Source: Nyssa sinensis
Lineage: Eukaryota > Streptophyta > Magnoliopsida > Cornales > Nyssaceae
Direction: 5' to 3'
Assembly: GCA_008638375.1 (NCBI GenBank)
Contig: CM018052.1
Coordinates: 31,504,239-31,568,238 of the forward strand
Length of the DNA: 64,000 nt
Of this stretch, positions 45,961-57,223 are shown piece by piece. How positions within the stretch are numbered: the stretch's first letter is position 1; every line of letters begins with the position of its first letter. The notes under the pieces are model-generated. The model saw only the letters and a program-made list of their open reading frames with translations, was not told the origin of the DNA and made no database searches. A program made the translations under genes and the position numbers.

Positions 45961-48020
45961 TTTATAAAAATAATTTAATGTTTAATGAAATATAAAGTAA
46001 AATAAAATTTTATAATTATTTTTTTATAATAAGAAAAAAATATCTAAGAAGAAAAAGATTACTTTCAACAACTGTTATTAACGTTATCTATTTAAATTTT
46101 CGTAAAATATTATTATTATTATTGATGACACTTTCAAGACTATTAAATAGATTTCAAATATATCAACTATTTTTTTTTACATCTATTATTAATCCGTAAT
46201 CCGTTTTATTAATATTTATACACAATAAATTATTAAATTTATTGAACACTCATTTATCTATATCTCTCTATTGTTCTTAACTTTTATTTTTGAATTTTAA
46301 AGTACATATTTTCAAAAAATATATTTTAAGAATTTGATTTTTCTAAAATTTCAAAAAAATATTATTTAAAATAAAAATTTAATATCACAAAAATTTTATT
46401 TTCATAAGATTTTATTAATAATTATATCGATCTAAGTATAGAATTAAAGTATTTTCAGGTTAATTGGACTCGTTTGGATTACATGATTATGTGTGTTTGT
46501 TGCTTTAGTAAGTACAATTGTACAATGTGCAGATTTTTCTGATTTACTAGGAGTATATGATGTGCTTGATTATTAATCTATTGGGACTAGATGCTTATAT
46601 CTATGTAGTAAGCCAAATGATTTATGAGATAGGCTAGATGCTTAATTATTTATAAGATAGGTTATAAGCTTGGGTATTCATAGGATTAGTTGTGTGTCTA
46701 GTTACTTATATGATAAGTTGTATGCTCATTTATGTATATGTATATTCTTAGGATGAATTTTATACTTAAATGTTTATGTAGTAAGCTACGTGTTAGCTAG
46801 CTGTTAACTATTGCTTGTTGATTCTAGATATGTATGCTAGGTTAGTACCTGATATTTATATGTTACAGTACTACAACTATGATATCTATAGAGATTGGTT
46901 TAGTCTTAACGCATGTATAAGGGTATGTTTAACTATGCTTGTATGTATATGTGTTTTGATACATATATATACAGATTTATATATTCATAGTTAAATTGGT
47001 AAAGTGTTTCACTGAGGATTTCATTTGTTTTGAGACCTTATTTGATATATTGACTAGAATGATGATGAATTGGAAAAACCCTAGATGAAATTGGGAGATT
47101 TTTACCTTTTCTAATTTTTTGAGTTTTTGAACCTTGATATATTGCCTTAGGTTTCATGTTCGGAATACATAGACTACATTGTCTACGTTCGGATATCCAA
47201 TTAATATATATATATATATATATGATTGAAATTAATAGGCTAATCTTCATTAATACTTGATATTTAGTCTCGGTTATACATAAACTAATGTGGATGATGA
47301 TGACCTTGCTTTAAGATTATGTTGTTGATGCCTTGTAGATAATCATATTACTTGAAGAATATTAGATTATTAAATTACATTGAGATGCAGGTTATGTATT
47401 GATGAAATTGTGATGAATTACTTAGATGGTTGCATAACTTAGTTTGTAATTAGTTAGATGGTCATTAAATATGTTGAGAGACTTTGAGGTATTCTCGTGG
47501 GTATTGAAAATTTTGTACTTTAATTATATTGCATTAATGAGGTATTGAAAATTTTGTATATATTGCAATAATGAGATAGGTCATGATGCTTAGATAGATT
47601 TGAAACATTGGCATTAATAAGTATGATGTTTGAGAATTTCATTATACATTGTACTATATGGATGAACCTTTCCATGAGCAGAAATTTTTTTGGGATTGTT
47701 TTAAAAAACAGTCTTGTCACCTTCAACTAGAAGTGGTTGGGGGTTCGTTTGACTTACAAATTTCTCCCGCATAGATTCAACACCGGGAGATTGGGATTCT
47801 GGCACCCTTTCATTTCCAGGTAGCTGCCGGGCCGTGAAAGTCCAAAGAATTGGATCCTCCCCATTTTTCCGGGTCTCTGTGTCTAAAACCCTCAGAATTT
47901 ATAGTGTCCGTTTGGCATTATATTATATTCTTATTTTGTTATTTCAATAAAAATATTATAATCCTGTTTTGTTATTCCAACAAAAAATAAGTACTATTGG
48001 AGTGCAATTGAGAAATTTTA
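45961..48020. other. Intergenic, unassigned
   Basis: No gene. The stretch 46560-46850 consists of loosely repeated phrases (ATGATTTATGAGATAGGCTAG, GATGCTTA, TTATATGATAAG). A short direct duplication GGTATTGAAAATTTTGTA occurs at 47491-47508 and 47540-47557 or so. Near 47720-47880 a GC-richer stretch (CCGGGCCGTGAAAGTCC) may be a retroelement remnant. Confidence 0.4.
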
Positions 48021-48023
48021 TTC

Positions 48024-48642
48024 GGTAATTAGTTTCATATTCAGGGATAGAGTTAAAAATTTATTTAATTTTTAATATTCTATTATAAATTTTAAAAATT
48101 ATAAATGTATAAAAATTTATTTTTAATTAATAATATTTTTATTAAGTAATTAAATTTATTAGGAATGTCTTTTTCAACACTAATTTATAGATGATGGACT
48201 AAAGAAACTAAAGTAGGACAAATTATTAAGTCATATAAATATGTGAATCATCATAAAATCTCATTTAGCAATAAAAAAAATATTTTCTTAAAAATAAATC
48301 AACAAGAAGCTAAAAAAAAAGACAATAATCTACCAATACCCTACAATTTCATATATAATACCCCCATAAAATAAAATAATCAAAGAACAAGTGATGGACC
48401 CTTCAGGTTTAGTGGATTTAAATAAAAATAAAATAAATGTAATTTAATTGAAAGAAAATTTTCAATAAAATCACACTAAAAAGAAAATTTTCTAAATTCA
48501 ACATCATATTTCAATTTTGCATACAAATCATGTCACACTAAAAGCATACTTATTTTATTTGATATCTAATTTTTTTAGAATCAAGTAGTATATCAAGAAG
48601 AACAATGCTTAGTTTTAAACTAGGCACAACAATGTTATTTTC

Positions 48643-48677
<35 letters not shown>

Positions 48678-49850
48678 ACAAGTACATAATTTGCAAACAA
48701 ACAAAATCTACTATCAAAAATCAATCATACCACCAACCTGGACACATGACTGGAAAACCGACACAATAAAAAAACCACACAGAGTTAACTTTAAATTATT
48801 ATAAAACTGTAACGTAAATTGATTGGCATGTTTTTGTCATTTAAAAAAAAATTATTGGCTGTATTTTTTTTTTTGGGTAAATTATATTGATATTCGTTGA
48901 AATTTTTGATAATTAGGTTGACCTTTTTTTATATTTTTGAAATTATATTGATTTTTCTGTTTTACGTGACAATATACAGATATCTTTTTCAGTTAAATTT
49001 TTTATTCAAAAAAACAAAACTATCCATTTATTTATTTTTGTATTTTTTAATTTTGACTAATTTTTTCTAACTTTTTTTAAAGATTTAAATTTAAGGTTTT
49101 CTATCAATATTTATTTAGAAAATGGAAAAAATGGTCAAAGTATAAAAAATGCAAAAATAAATAAATAAAATGACATTTTTGTCATTTTGAAGAAAATATT
49201 GACTGAAATAGGATCTATGTATATTGTTAAGACAAAACAAGAAAGATTAGTGTAATTTTAGAAATCTTAGAGAAAGTTAGTGTAATTGTCAAAAACCTCA
49301 GAACAGGTCAGCGTAATTTATCATTTTCTTTTTATTTTACCTCCTCGTACAATATATACACACACACACACATACATACACACACACACTTTGGATTTTT
49401 TTTCCGAGCCATGTAATTTATTTTCTTATTTTTGTGACTTATGTTGTTTTAAAATTAATTTCTGGACTTATGCATTTTTTAAATATGTCTTTTCCGAAGG
49501 CTTTATTGAACTATTTTTTTTCAACAAAAGCGTTCAAGAAGTTGTGTCTCTTTAAAAGATGACATTTTATTGAATAAGTTTTTAGTGTTGAAAAAGTTGT
49601 TACTAATTAATGTTCTACATTTTAAACTAAAATGAGTATTTTAAAAATACGATTTTAGAGAAGTCTTTCCAAAAGACTCTTTTAAATAAAATTTTTTTGT
49701 TTAAAGACATCTCATCAAAAAAAATGCTTTTAAAAATTGGATGAGTCTAAAAATAATAATAAAAATGCATGAATCACAGAAATTAATAAAAAAGAATGCA
49801 GGGGTAAAGTAAAAAATTCCAGACACTTGTTTGTCTGGAAAACCTTGTTG
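48024..49850. repeat. Tandem segmental unit, left copy
   Basis: 48024-48640 matches 31140-31720. 48875-49323 is a long-TIR MITE. 49440-49850 matches 51440-51820 (TTCAACAAAAGCGTTC, AAAGACATCTCATCAAAAAA, ACTTGTTTGTCTGGAAAACC). The same order recurs at 50850-51820. It includes (TA)n at 48645-48672 and (CA)n at 49357-49390. Non-coding. Confidence 0.75.
48875..49323. mobile_element. Long-TIR MITE, Mutator-like style (about 449 bp)
   Basis: The left end GGGTAAATTATATTGAT and the inverted right end TGATAAATTACGCTGAC pair, and the similarity continues inward for about 200 bp on each arm (the TTTATTCAAAA..ATTTATTTATTTTT theme is mirrored). The element is therefore almost a full hairpin. The GGGTAAATTAC start is a common plant MITE end. 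A partial relative is at 51115-51430. Confidence 0.6.
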
Positions 49851-50254
49851 ACATACAAAAGAAAATTTAAAATTTCATGACTAGTTTTTATAGAAATTAA
49901 ATTTTATGACAAATTAGGATTGCACTGTTTTTTTTTTAATAAATATATAAATGAAATGTGAATAATGTAGGAGAGCAAATTGAAATTGCATAAATAAATT
50001 AACCAAATCAATTTACCCAAACGTCAGCCTCAATAGCACAGCCTTGGATTTGTGTTTGTGCTGAAAGGTCCTCTTCTTTGTATTAGGAATTGACCCCAAA
50101 AGGCAACTGTCACACATGCAAATACAGGGAACATTCTTTTGTCACTTCCTCAAATCCAAGCCCATTTATGCGAAAATTACCTATGACCGTTCACATTGAG
50201 GACCCCACAATTAATCTGATTCCCTCCTATCCATAAAAGATTATACTACTTTTT
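49851..50254. other. Intergenic
   Basis: No gene or element recognised. Confidence 0.4.
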
Positions 50255-50545
50255 GTTAGAATTAGTCCAACCCACCTTACGTGTCCCAAATTGAAATCTA
50301 ATTTTCATGACAAATAATTAAATGTCTATGTCTAACTTGCGGGTCCCAAATTGAAATCTAATAATTAAATATCTATGTCTAACTTGCGGGTCCCAAATTG
50401 AAATCTAATTTTCTTGACAAATAATTAAATGTATGTGAACACAATGCATGACTTATTTTATCTTTTAAATTACATACTTTTTGTACTTTTAAATTGATAA
50501 AAAAATTTCCTTAAGTCTTCAAGCACATGTAAAGGTAATCATGAA
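50255..50545 (+). repeat. Dispersed block with internal triplication
   Basis: Matches 33890-34100. Within it a unit containing GTCCCAAATTGAAATCTAAT..CTATGTCTAACTTGCGG occurs three times (about 50282, 50332 and 50390), against a single copy at 33950, so the expansion happened after the blocks separated. Confidence 0.65.
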
Positions 50546-50569
50546 TTTTATTAAACTGAACTTCGACTC

Positions 50570-51820
50570 TAGAAGAAGAATCTTCTCGCCTTAATGCTGG
50601 TTTTCTGCTGTCTGTTCTCCTTCTGAGTTGTGGGAGACACAGTCAAGACAATCTTATATAGAAGACTCGGAAATTCACAATTACAAGAAAGAGTTTCGCC
50701 GACAAAAAAAAATAAAATCCAAAAGAGTTTCTAAAGTTGGGCCCCACGGTAAATGACATGACTCATCCATTCCATGACAAAGAGAGAAGAGAGAAGAGAC
50801 GAGAGAATTTGACATCATCACTCATCCTTCACATTTCCCACGTCATGTTCGGTAATTAGTTTCATATTCAGGAACAGATCGAGTTAAAAATTTATTTAAT
50901 TTTTAATATTTGATTATAAATTTAAAAACTAAAAAATGTATAAAAATTTATTATTAATTAATAATATTTTTATTAAGTAATTAAATTTATCAGGAATGTC
51001 CTTTTTAACACTAATTTATAGATGATAGACCAGAAAAAGTAAGGTAGGACAAATTATTAAGTCATATAAATATGTGAACCATCATAAAATCCCATTTAGC
51101 AATAAAAAGCTATCTATTTATTATTCAAAATGACAAAATTATTTATTTATTTTTTAATTTTGACTAATTTTTTCTAACTTTTTTTAAAGACTTTTTAATT
51201 ATTTTATTTAAAAATAAGTTTAAAGTAAATAACTTATTTTTATTTTATGTAAAAATAAATTTAAGGTTTTCTATCAATATTTATTTAGAAAATGGAAAAA
51301 AATGGTCAAATTATAAAAAATGCAAAAATAAATAAATAAAATGATAGTTTTGTCATTTTGAAAAAAACAATTGACTGAAATAGGATCTATGTATATTGTC
51401 AGACAAAACAAGAAAGGTTAGTATAATATTAATTCCGAACTAATGCATTTGTTAAACACGTCTTTTCTGAAGACTTTATTGAACTATGTTTTTCAACAAA
51501 AGCATTCTAGAAGTTGTACCTCTTTAAATGATGACATTTTGTTGAAAAAGTTCTTAGTGTTGAAAAATTCGTTACTAATTATTGTTCTACATTTTAAATT
51601 AAAATGAATCTTTTAAAAATACGATTCTAGAGAACCCATTCCAAAAGACTTTTAAATAAATTTTTTTTTTTTGGTTTAAAGACATCTCATCAAAAAATGT
51701 TTTTAAAAATCGGATGAGTCTAAAAGTAATAATAAAAATGTATGAATTACAAAAATTAATAAAAAAGAATGCAGGGGTAAAGTAAAAAATTCCACACACT
51801 TGTTTGTCTGGAAAACCTAG
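50570..51820. repeat. Tandem segmental unit, right copy, with orphan promoter
   Basis: 50575-50720 is the conserved promoter and leader of the 58-codon exon, including CTATATAAGATTG on the minus strand, but the ATG and coding part are missing: similarity stops at 50568. 50850-51110 matches 31140-31330 and 48024-48280; 51115-51430 is a MITE relic; 51440-51820 matches 49440-49850. Confidence 0.7.
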
Positions 51821-52051
51821 CATTAATTATGAGAAAAAAGGAAAGAAAGCTTCCTTCTTAATAACTGAAGTGACGAGTGAAAAATGAGTAAAGATAGCTA
51901 GAAAAAAGAAAAGAATGAAAGATTTTATAAGGTGAAGAATAGAAGAAGCAGGTATGCTTCTCATTGACTATTACAAGTGCATATACATACAAAATGAACC
52001 ACCAAATACAAGCAACAGTATTCACATCCAAAGAATCACAATTAGAACACA

Positions 52052-52056
52052 CCACC
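52052..52056 (+). other. Target-site duplication CCACC, left copy
   Basis: CCACC immediately before the 5' LTR is repeated at 63989-63993 after the 3' LTR, fixing the Gypsy boundaries. Confidence 0.85.
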
Positions 52057-52680
52057 TGATATACCACAAACAGACACACCAATCATCTTGTGACACGTGT
52101 GCATACGGAGCTGATGATCTCGATTATGCAGAGCAGTGACTAGCCTTCAGGGCATTCTCATATATATATATATATATATATCATTCAGAGCCGGTAAACT
52201 CGGTCATACAATGCAGGCGAAGCCTCCAAGGCATTCTCATGCACATATCTCCCAGACCTTATGTCTTGGGCAATATTTAATCAACACCTCATACGGCTCC
52301 GACCTTATGGTTTCCTTAACAACTGCCAAGCAGGGAATAAGGAAACAGTATTCAACACGGAAACTACTATCTATGATTATCTCCATCTACGACTTAATAC
52401 TCCACAAGGTAACTGCAATCTCCGATGATCAAATCCCTATATTCATGGCATCGAATCCTAATCAACTTAGGAAGGCCACGATTTATAAATTAAACCCTAA
52501 AGGTACGCTTTATTTTTATGCTCATTCTTTGGCTTTCAATACAGTCATTCAATTCCTTTTACTTACTTAACCATCGGAGCGGCTACAGCCGGAGCCAATC
52601 CGGTGGACCTCTGATCGTCTTTCTGAGTGTTCTATAGGTCACGGAGCCCTCACTTATTGCGAGCAAAAAGTGCAGCATCA
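52057..52680 (+). repeat. Gypsy 5' LTR (624 bp)
   Basis: Starts TGATATACCACAAACAGACA and ends GTGCAGCATCA. It contains a (TA)n tract (52160-52180), a TATA-like TTTATAAATTAA near 52482 and, just after it, AAACCCTAAA, the plant telo-box promoter motif. An ORF across it (52136-52570) is spurious, being LTR sequence repeated at the 3' end. Confidence 0.9.
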
Positions 52681-52700
52681 GTTTGGTGCCGTCTGTGGGA
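52681..52700 (+). promoter_or_regulatory. Gypsy primer-binding site
   Basis: GTTTGGTGCCGTCTGTGGGA abuts the LTR. The TGGYGCCGTCTGTGGGA form is typical of plant Tat-type Gypsy elements; I do not assign the tRNA with certainty. Confidence 0.7.
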
Positions 52701-52756
52701 ATCGACTAATCTCCAAGTGCTCTATTCATAAACTCATCTCTTTCCACCGGAAAACC

Positions 52757-54650
52757 ATGGCACCAAATCTCCGACCACGACAGAATACTCAGAATTCGCA
52801 AAACTCTCAGCGTCAGCCGCCTGCTCCTCGTACAAAGGGACCAGCGGTTAACCCCATGCGACAAGAGATCGAATCGATCAAACGACACAATGAACTGGTG
52901 CAAGAACAGTTGCTTGCCATCACTAGAACGCTGGCAACACTCACACAAAACCAAGCAACGGGTTCTCCTAACCCGCCGGTCAACTTCGCCGCAGGAACGC
53001 AACCTCCTGTTGCCACGGAGAATGAAGAACTCCATGAACAGGCTCCAACTAACCAGCCTGGGCACCCCCCGGGCGTTGCCCGCGTTGGCAGATATCTACA
53101 ACCGTCAGTTCAAGGCTGGGGAACATCGGCCTTCGTTCTTGACGTCCATTACCGGAGTACTACTCGGGCCCCAACTCCAAGGGCCTCGGGAGCACATCCG
53201 GCACCGCAGGAGCCTCATCCCCATGCAGCACCAATCCCTCCGGTTCGGAATCCTCCTCCGTCCGAAGGGCGTACTCAACCCTACTACCTTGAAGCCGAGA
53301 CTGTCAGGCAAGGTTCGCAAGATGTCAGACTTAGAGACCCACGGAGGATAGAGGAAATTGCCGAGTCTATGGACCGAACAATCGCCTTGAGAGGACCTCA
53401 GAACCCTCCTGAACAAGACAAGTTGGCCAGGCTGCTCGGAAGACTAGCCATTCCGTTCACTTACACCATCATGTTAGAAGAGAGGCCTAGAAAGTTCATG
53501 GTGCCCAAGTTCACCCAATATGATGGATCTGGAGATCCAGGGGATCATCTCTCGCACTATTAGCATACGATGGCCCTTCACGGAGCCTCTGATGCTTTCA
53601 TGTGCCGAACCTTCATCACCAGCTTGAAGGGAACTGCTCTGAAGTGGTTCCACAACCTCTTTCCGAACTCAATTACCAGCTTCTACGAGCTCGGTAGATA
53701 GTTCTTAGACAGGTTTATGACCAGCAACAGGCTCAGAAGGGGCCCAGAGTTCCTGCTAAATGTCAAGCAGACTAGGGAGAAATCCCTCAGAGCCTACATC
53801 GCGCGCTTCAATACCGAACTCACGGAGATCACTCACTGCAGCCCGAAATTCCTTGTAGCAGCCCTAACTGCTGGGCTTGCCTAAGGTGGATTCAGAGACT
53901 CCTTAACAAAGAGCCCTCCAGCCGATATGGCGGCATTAATAGATCGGGCCAGAAAGTACATCAACTTGGAAGAAGCGAACCGCACATCCCAGAAGGGCAA
54001 AGATCAGACCCAGAGGGACAATCCGAAGAGGGAGGACCACAAGAAGGAGGATCACAGAAGAGACTCCAACAAAAAGAGGGCCAGGAGCCCAGAGAAGAGA
54101 ACAGCACCCCGAGCTGTGTACAACTCCGGACCAAGGGAGTTCACCAACTTCACTCCTTTAAACACCACACCGAACCAAGTACTCCGGCAGATCCGAGATC
54201 GGGAGAACCTAAGGTGGCCGGAACCAATCAAAGGAGATCCCAGCCTGCGAGACCAAAGTAAGTATTGTAATTTCCATAAAAAACATGGACATACAACTAA
54301 CACATGCAGGACCCTCCGGTATGAGATAGAGCAGCTCATAAAGAAGGGGCGTCTTCGGGAGTTCGTCAAGCTGGACGGAAAGCAGAACCCCCAAGACGAC
54401 AAGCCTCAACAACGGCCAGATCAAAGGCTCGAGCAGAGGCAGGAGCAGAGGGAAGGACGAAACGAGCCTCAGAGGCAGAACAACCATGTTATCTACGTCC
54501 TCCATGCTGACTCCCCTCTCACAGGAATGTCCAACAGGGCAAGAAAGAGATATGCTCGGGAGGCCAGAGTTGCCCCGAACGTATTACAGATCTCCAACGT
54601 AGAAAAGAGGTTCAAGCCAGCACCGGAGATTCAATTCACTGAGCAAGATC
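52757..54650 (+). pseudogene. Gypsy gag, three in-frame stops
   Basis: Start ATG 52757 (MAPNLRPRQNTQ). A Pro/Gln-rich N-terminus is followed by the retrotransposon gag domain (FMVPKFTQYDGSGDPGDHL, LKGTALKWFHNLFPNSITSF, FLDRFMTSNRLRRG). Stops TAG 53561, TAG 53699 and TAA 53882 all fall in this domain. Then come charged linkers and an unusual zinc knuckle CNFHKKHGHTTNTC at about 54265-54306, with IEQLIKKGRL after it, as in other Tat gags. Frame is uninterrupted by indels. Product: capsid/nucleocapsid precursor. Confidence 0.85.
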
Positions 54651-55120
54651 TAGCAGGGGTACATTGCCCTCACAATGATGCCCTTGTTATCACCCTCAGA
54701 ATCGCCAACTTCGAGACCAGGAGAGTCCTGGTCGATACTTGCAACTCCGTCAACATACTGTTCTATGAGCCGCTTAAACAGATGGGGATAGGCCATGATA
54801 ACGTCAAGCCCACCACTGCCGTGATGGCAGCTTTTGATGGCAACCTCAGTACCCCTTTGGTGAGAGACAACCTTCCTACCACCGTAGGGGAGGGTGAAGG
54901 GCAGAAGACCACCATCTCGGAGTACATGGTGTTAAACATGAAATCTCCCTACAACGTCATAATCGGGAGACCCTGGTTGCATCAGATAGGAGCAGTCACT
55001 TCGACCCTCCATCAGTGTCTGAAGTACGTCCACAACCAGAGCGTCCACTCGGTCAGAGGGTGTCAGCCAACCTTCCGAGAGTGCCACGCTATTGCCCTCA
55101 AGGAGAGGGCTCTTAAATAG
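54651..55120 (+). pseudogene. Gypsy aspartic protease region with altered active site
   Basis: In frame with gag. The active-site region reads VLVDTCNSVNILFYEPLKQMG (54725 on), where family members have Asp-Thr-Gly-Ser; Gly to Cys and Ser to Asn changes should abolish activity. The second landmark NVIIGRPWLHQIGAVTSTLH is intact. TAG-TAA at 55118-55123 separate it from RT. Confidence 0.8.
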
Positions 55121-55123
55121 TAA

Positions 55124-57223
55124 TTACAGTACACTCGGGACTGTGTAGATCCGGTTCTCACTCACTTTCCCGAGGTGGAGGATTGCCCATCCAACATTGA
55201 AGAACCCTTGAGCCCAAGGGGACGCGACAGCCGAGCCAAACCTGTTGGCGAGCCCATTAAAGTATTAGTCAGTTCAGAAGCAGAGGGGCGTTATTTGAAA
55301 ATCGGCCCATACCTAACACATACCGAGCAGGAAAAGATAGTCAGGTTCTTGAAAGACAACCTCTCTATCTTCGCTTGGGAGACCAAAGACATGGAGGGAA
55401 TAGATCCCAATCTTATAACTCACAAGCTGATGGTGGATTCGGATCACCCGCCAGTCAGACAGAAGAGAAGGCCGATTGCTCCTGAACGGCATCGGATTGT
55501 AAATGAAAAAGTCCAAAGGCTATTAGATGCCAGGATGATACGGGAAGTGTTCTATCCCGAGTGGCTAGCCAACACCGTGCTTGTCAAAAAGAAAAACGGC
55601 AAGTGGAGAGTCTGCGTTGATTATACAGACCTCAACAAGGCGTGCCCCAAGGACAGCTTTCCACTGCCAAGAATAGACCAACTAGTTGACGCCACTGCGG
55701 GGCATGAGCTTATGAGCTTCATGGATGCCTACTCTGGATACAACCAGATCTAGATGTACCCTCCAGATCAAGAGAAGACAGCCTTCATAACCGAACGAGG
55801 GCTCTACTGCTACCGAGTAATGCCTTTCGGTTTGAAGAACGCTGGAGCCACTTATCAGCGGTTGGTAAACAAAATGTTTAGCCCATTGCTCGACAGCACC
55901 ATGGAGGTATACATCGACGACATGCTGGTAAAGAGTCTGCAGAAAGGCAGTCACCTCCAGCACTTAGCCCAGACCTTCGATATCCTCAGACAGCACAAGA
56001 TGAAGCTCAACCCCTCAAAATGTACCTTCGGAGTTACGAAGGGAAAATTCTTGGGATACATTGTCTCTTAGAGGGGTATCGAAGCAGACCCCACTCAGAT
56101 CCAAGCTCTGATTGGACTGAAGTCACCAAGAACCAGGAAGGAAATTCAGGCATTGAATGGCAGAATTGCGGCACTGAGCAGATTTATCTCCAAATCCACT
56201 GACCGCTGCCTACCTTTCTTCAAAGCTCTGAAGGGCAGCAAAGCTTTGCAGTGGACGGAACAATGCGAAGAATCCTTTCAAGAACTAAAAGAGTATTTAG
56301 CCTCCCCAAAACTCCTGTCAAAACCAGTACAAGGAGAAAAGCTACTCCTATACCTTGCAGTTTCTGAAAACGCGGTCAACTCTGCATTGATCAGACAGGA
56401 CAGACGAGTACAGAGGCCTATTTTCTACGTCAGTAGGGCACTACTTGACACGGAAAAAAGATACCCAGAAGTAGAGAAACTGGCCTATGCCTTGGTCATA
56501 TCAGCTCGGAAGCTTCGACCTTATTTCCAAGCCCATCCAATCGAGATCCCAACTGCCTATCCGCTGAAGTCAATACTGAGGAAACTTGAGGTATCGGGAA
56601 GATTGGTGAAGTGGTCTGTGGAGCTAGGGGAATTCGACATATCATATGTACCCTGAAATTCCATCAAAGGGCAAGCCTTAACTGATTTCGTTGTAGAGTT
56701 CACCCCGGCACTTCAGAACAAAGCGCAACTCACTGAAACTTCGGGAACCTGGCTGCTATACATTGATGGATCGTCAACCGATCAAGGTTCAGGGGTAGGC
56801 CTGGTACTATAGTCTCCTGATGGGCTTACGTCAGAAAAAGCAGTCAGCTTGGGATTCAAAGCTTCTAATAATGAAGCCGAATATGAAGCCCTAATCTTAG
56901 GCATGAAGCTTGCCTTGGAATGCGAGGCTCAGAACCTCGATGTCTTCTCTGACTCCCAATTGGTGGTGAGCCAAGTCTTGGGAGAATTTGCCATTAAAGA
57001 TGATAGGATGCTCCGGTACTCCGAACTGGTGAACCACTTGAAGCATTCCTTCCAGACATTTACTATCCAGAAAATTGAGAGAAGCCAGAATTGCAGAGTA
57101 GATGCTCTGGCTAACATGGCCTCCCGCCTCAAGTCTGAAGCAAACTCCACAATTAAAATCTCCTTTCAGCCAGGATCCAGCATTGAGGAAGCCCAAATTG
57201 CTCAAATTGATGAACAGCCCTAG
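55124..57223 (+). pseudogene. Gypsy reverse transcriptase, RNase H and second RNase H
   Basis: RT: VKKKNGKWRVCVDYTDLNKA, PLPRIDQLVDATAGHELMSF, MDAYSGYNQI, then VMPFGLKNAGATYQRLVNKM and the catalytic YIDDMLVKS at 55909. The RNase H that follows RT spans about 56340-56610 (LYLAVSENAVNSALIRQ, FYVSRALLDTEKRYPEVEK). A second, archaeal-type RNase H follows at 56750-57120 ([59 protein letters not shown]) with its acidic residues present. Stops: TAG 55751, TAG 56069, TGA 56654, TAG 56810, TAG 57221. The dual RNase H defines the Tat group. Confidence 0.9.

Noticed and set aside
47715..47760. tRNA-like GGTTGGGGGTTCG stretch
   Set aside because: Resembles a T-loop phrase but no acceptor or anticodon stem could be built around it.
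52136..52570. 144-aa ORF repeated at 63518-63877
   Set aside because: Both lie in the Gypsy LTRs, start in a TA tract and have no domain; duplicates because LTRs are duplicates.
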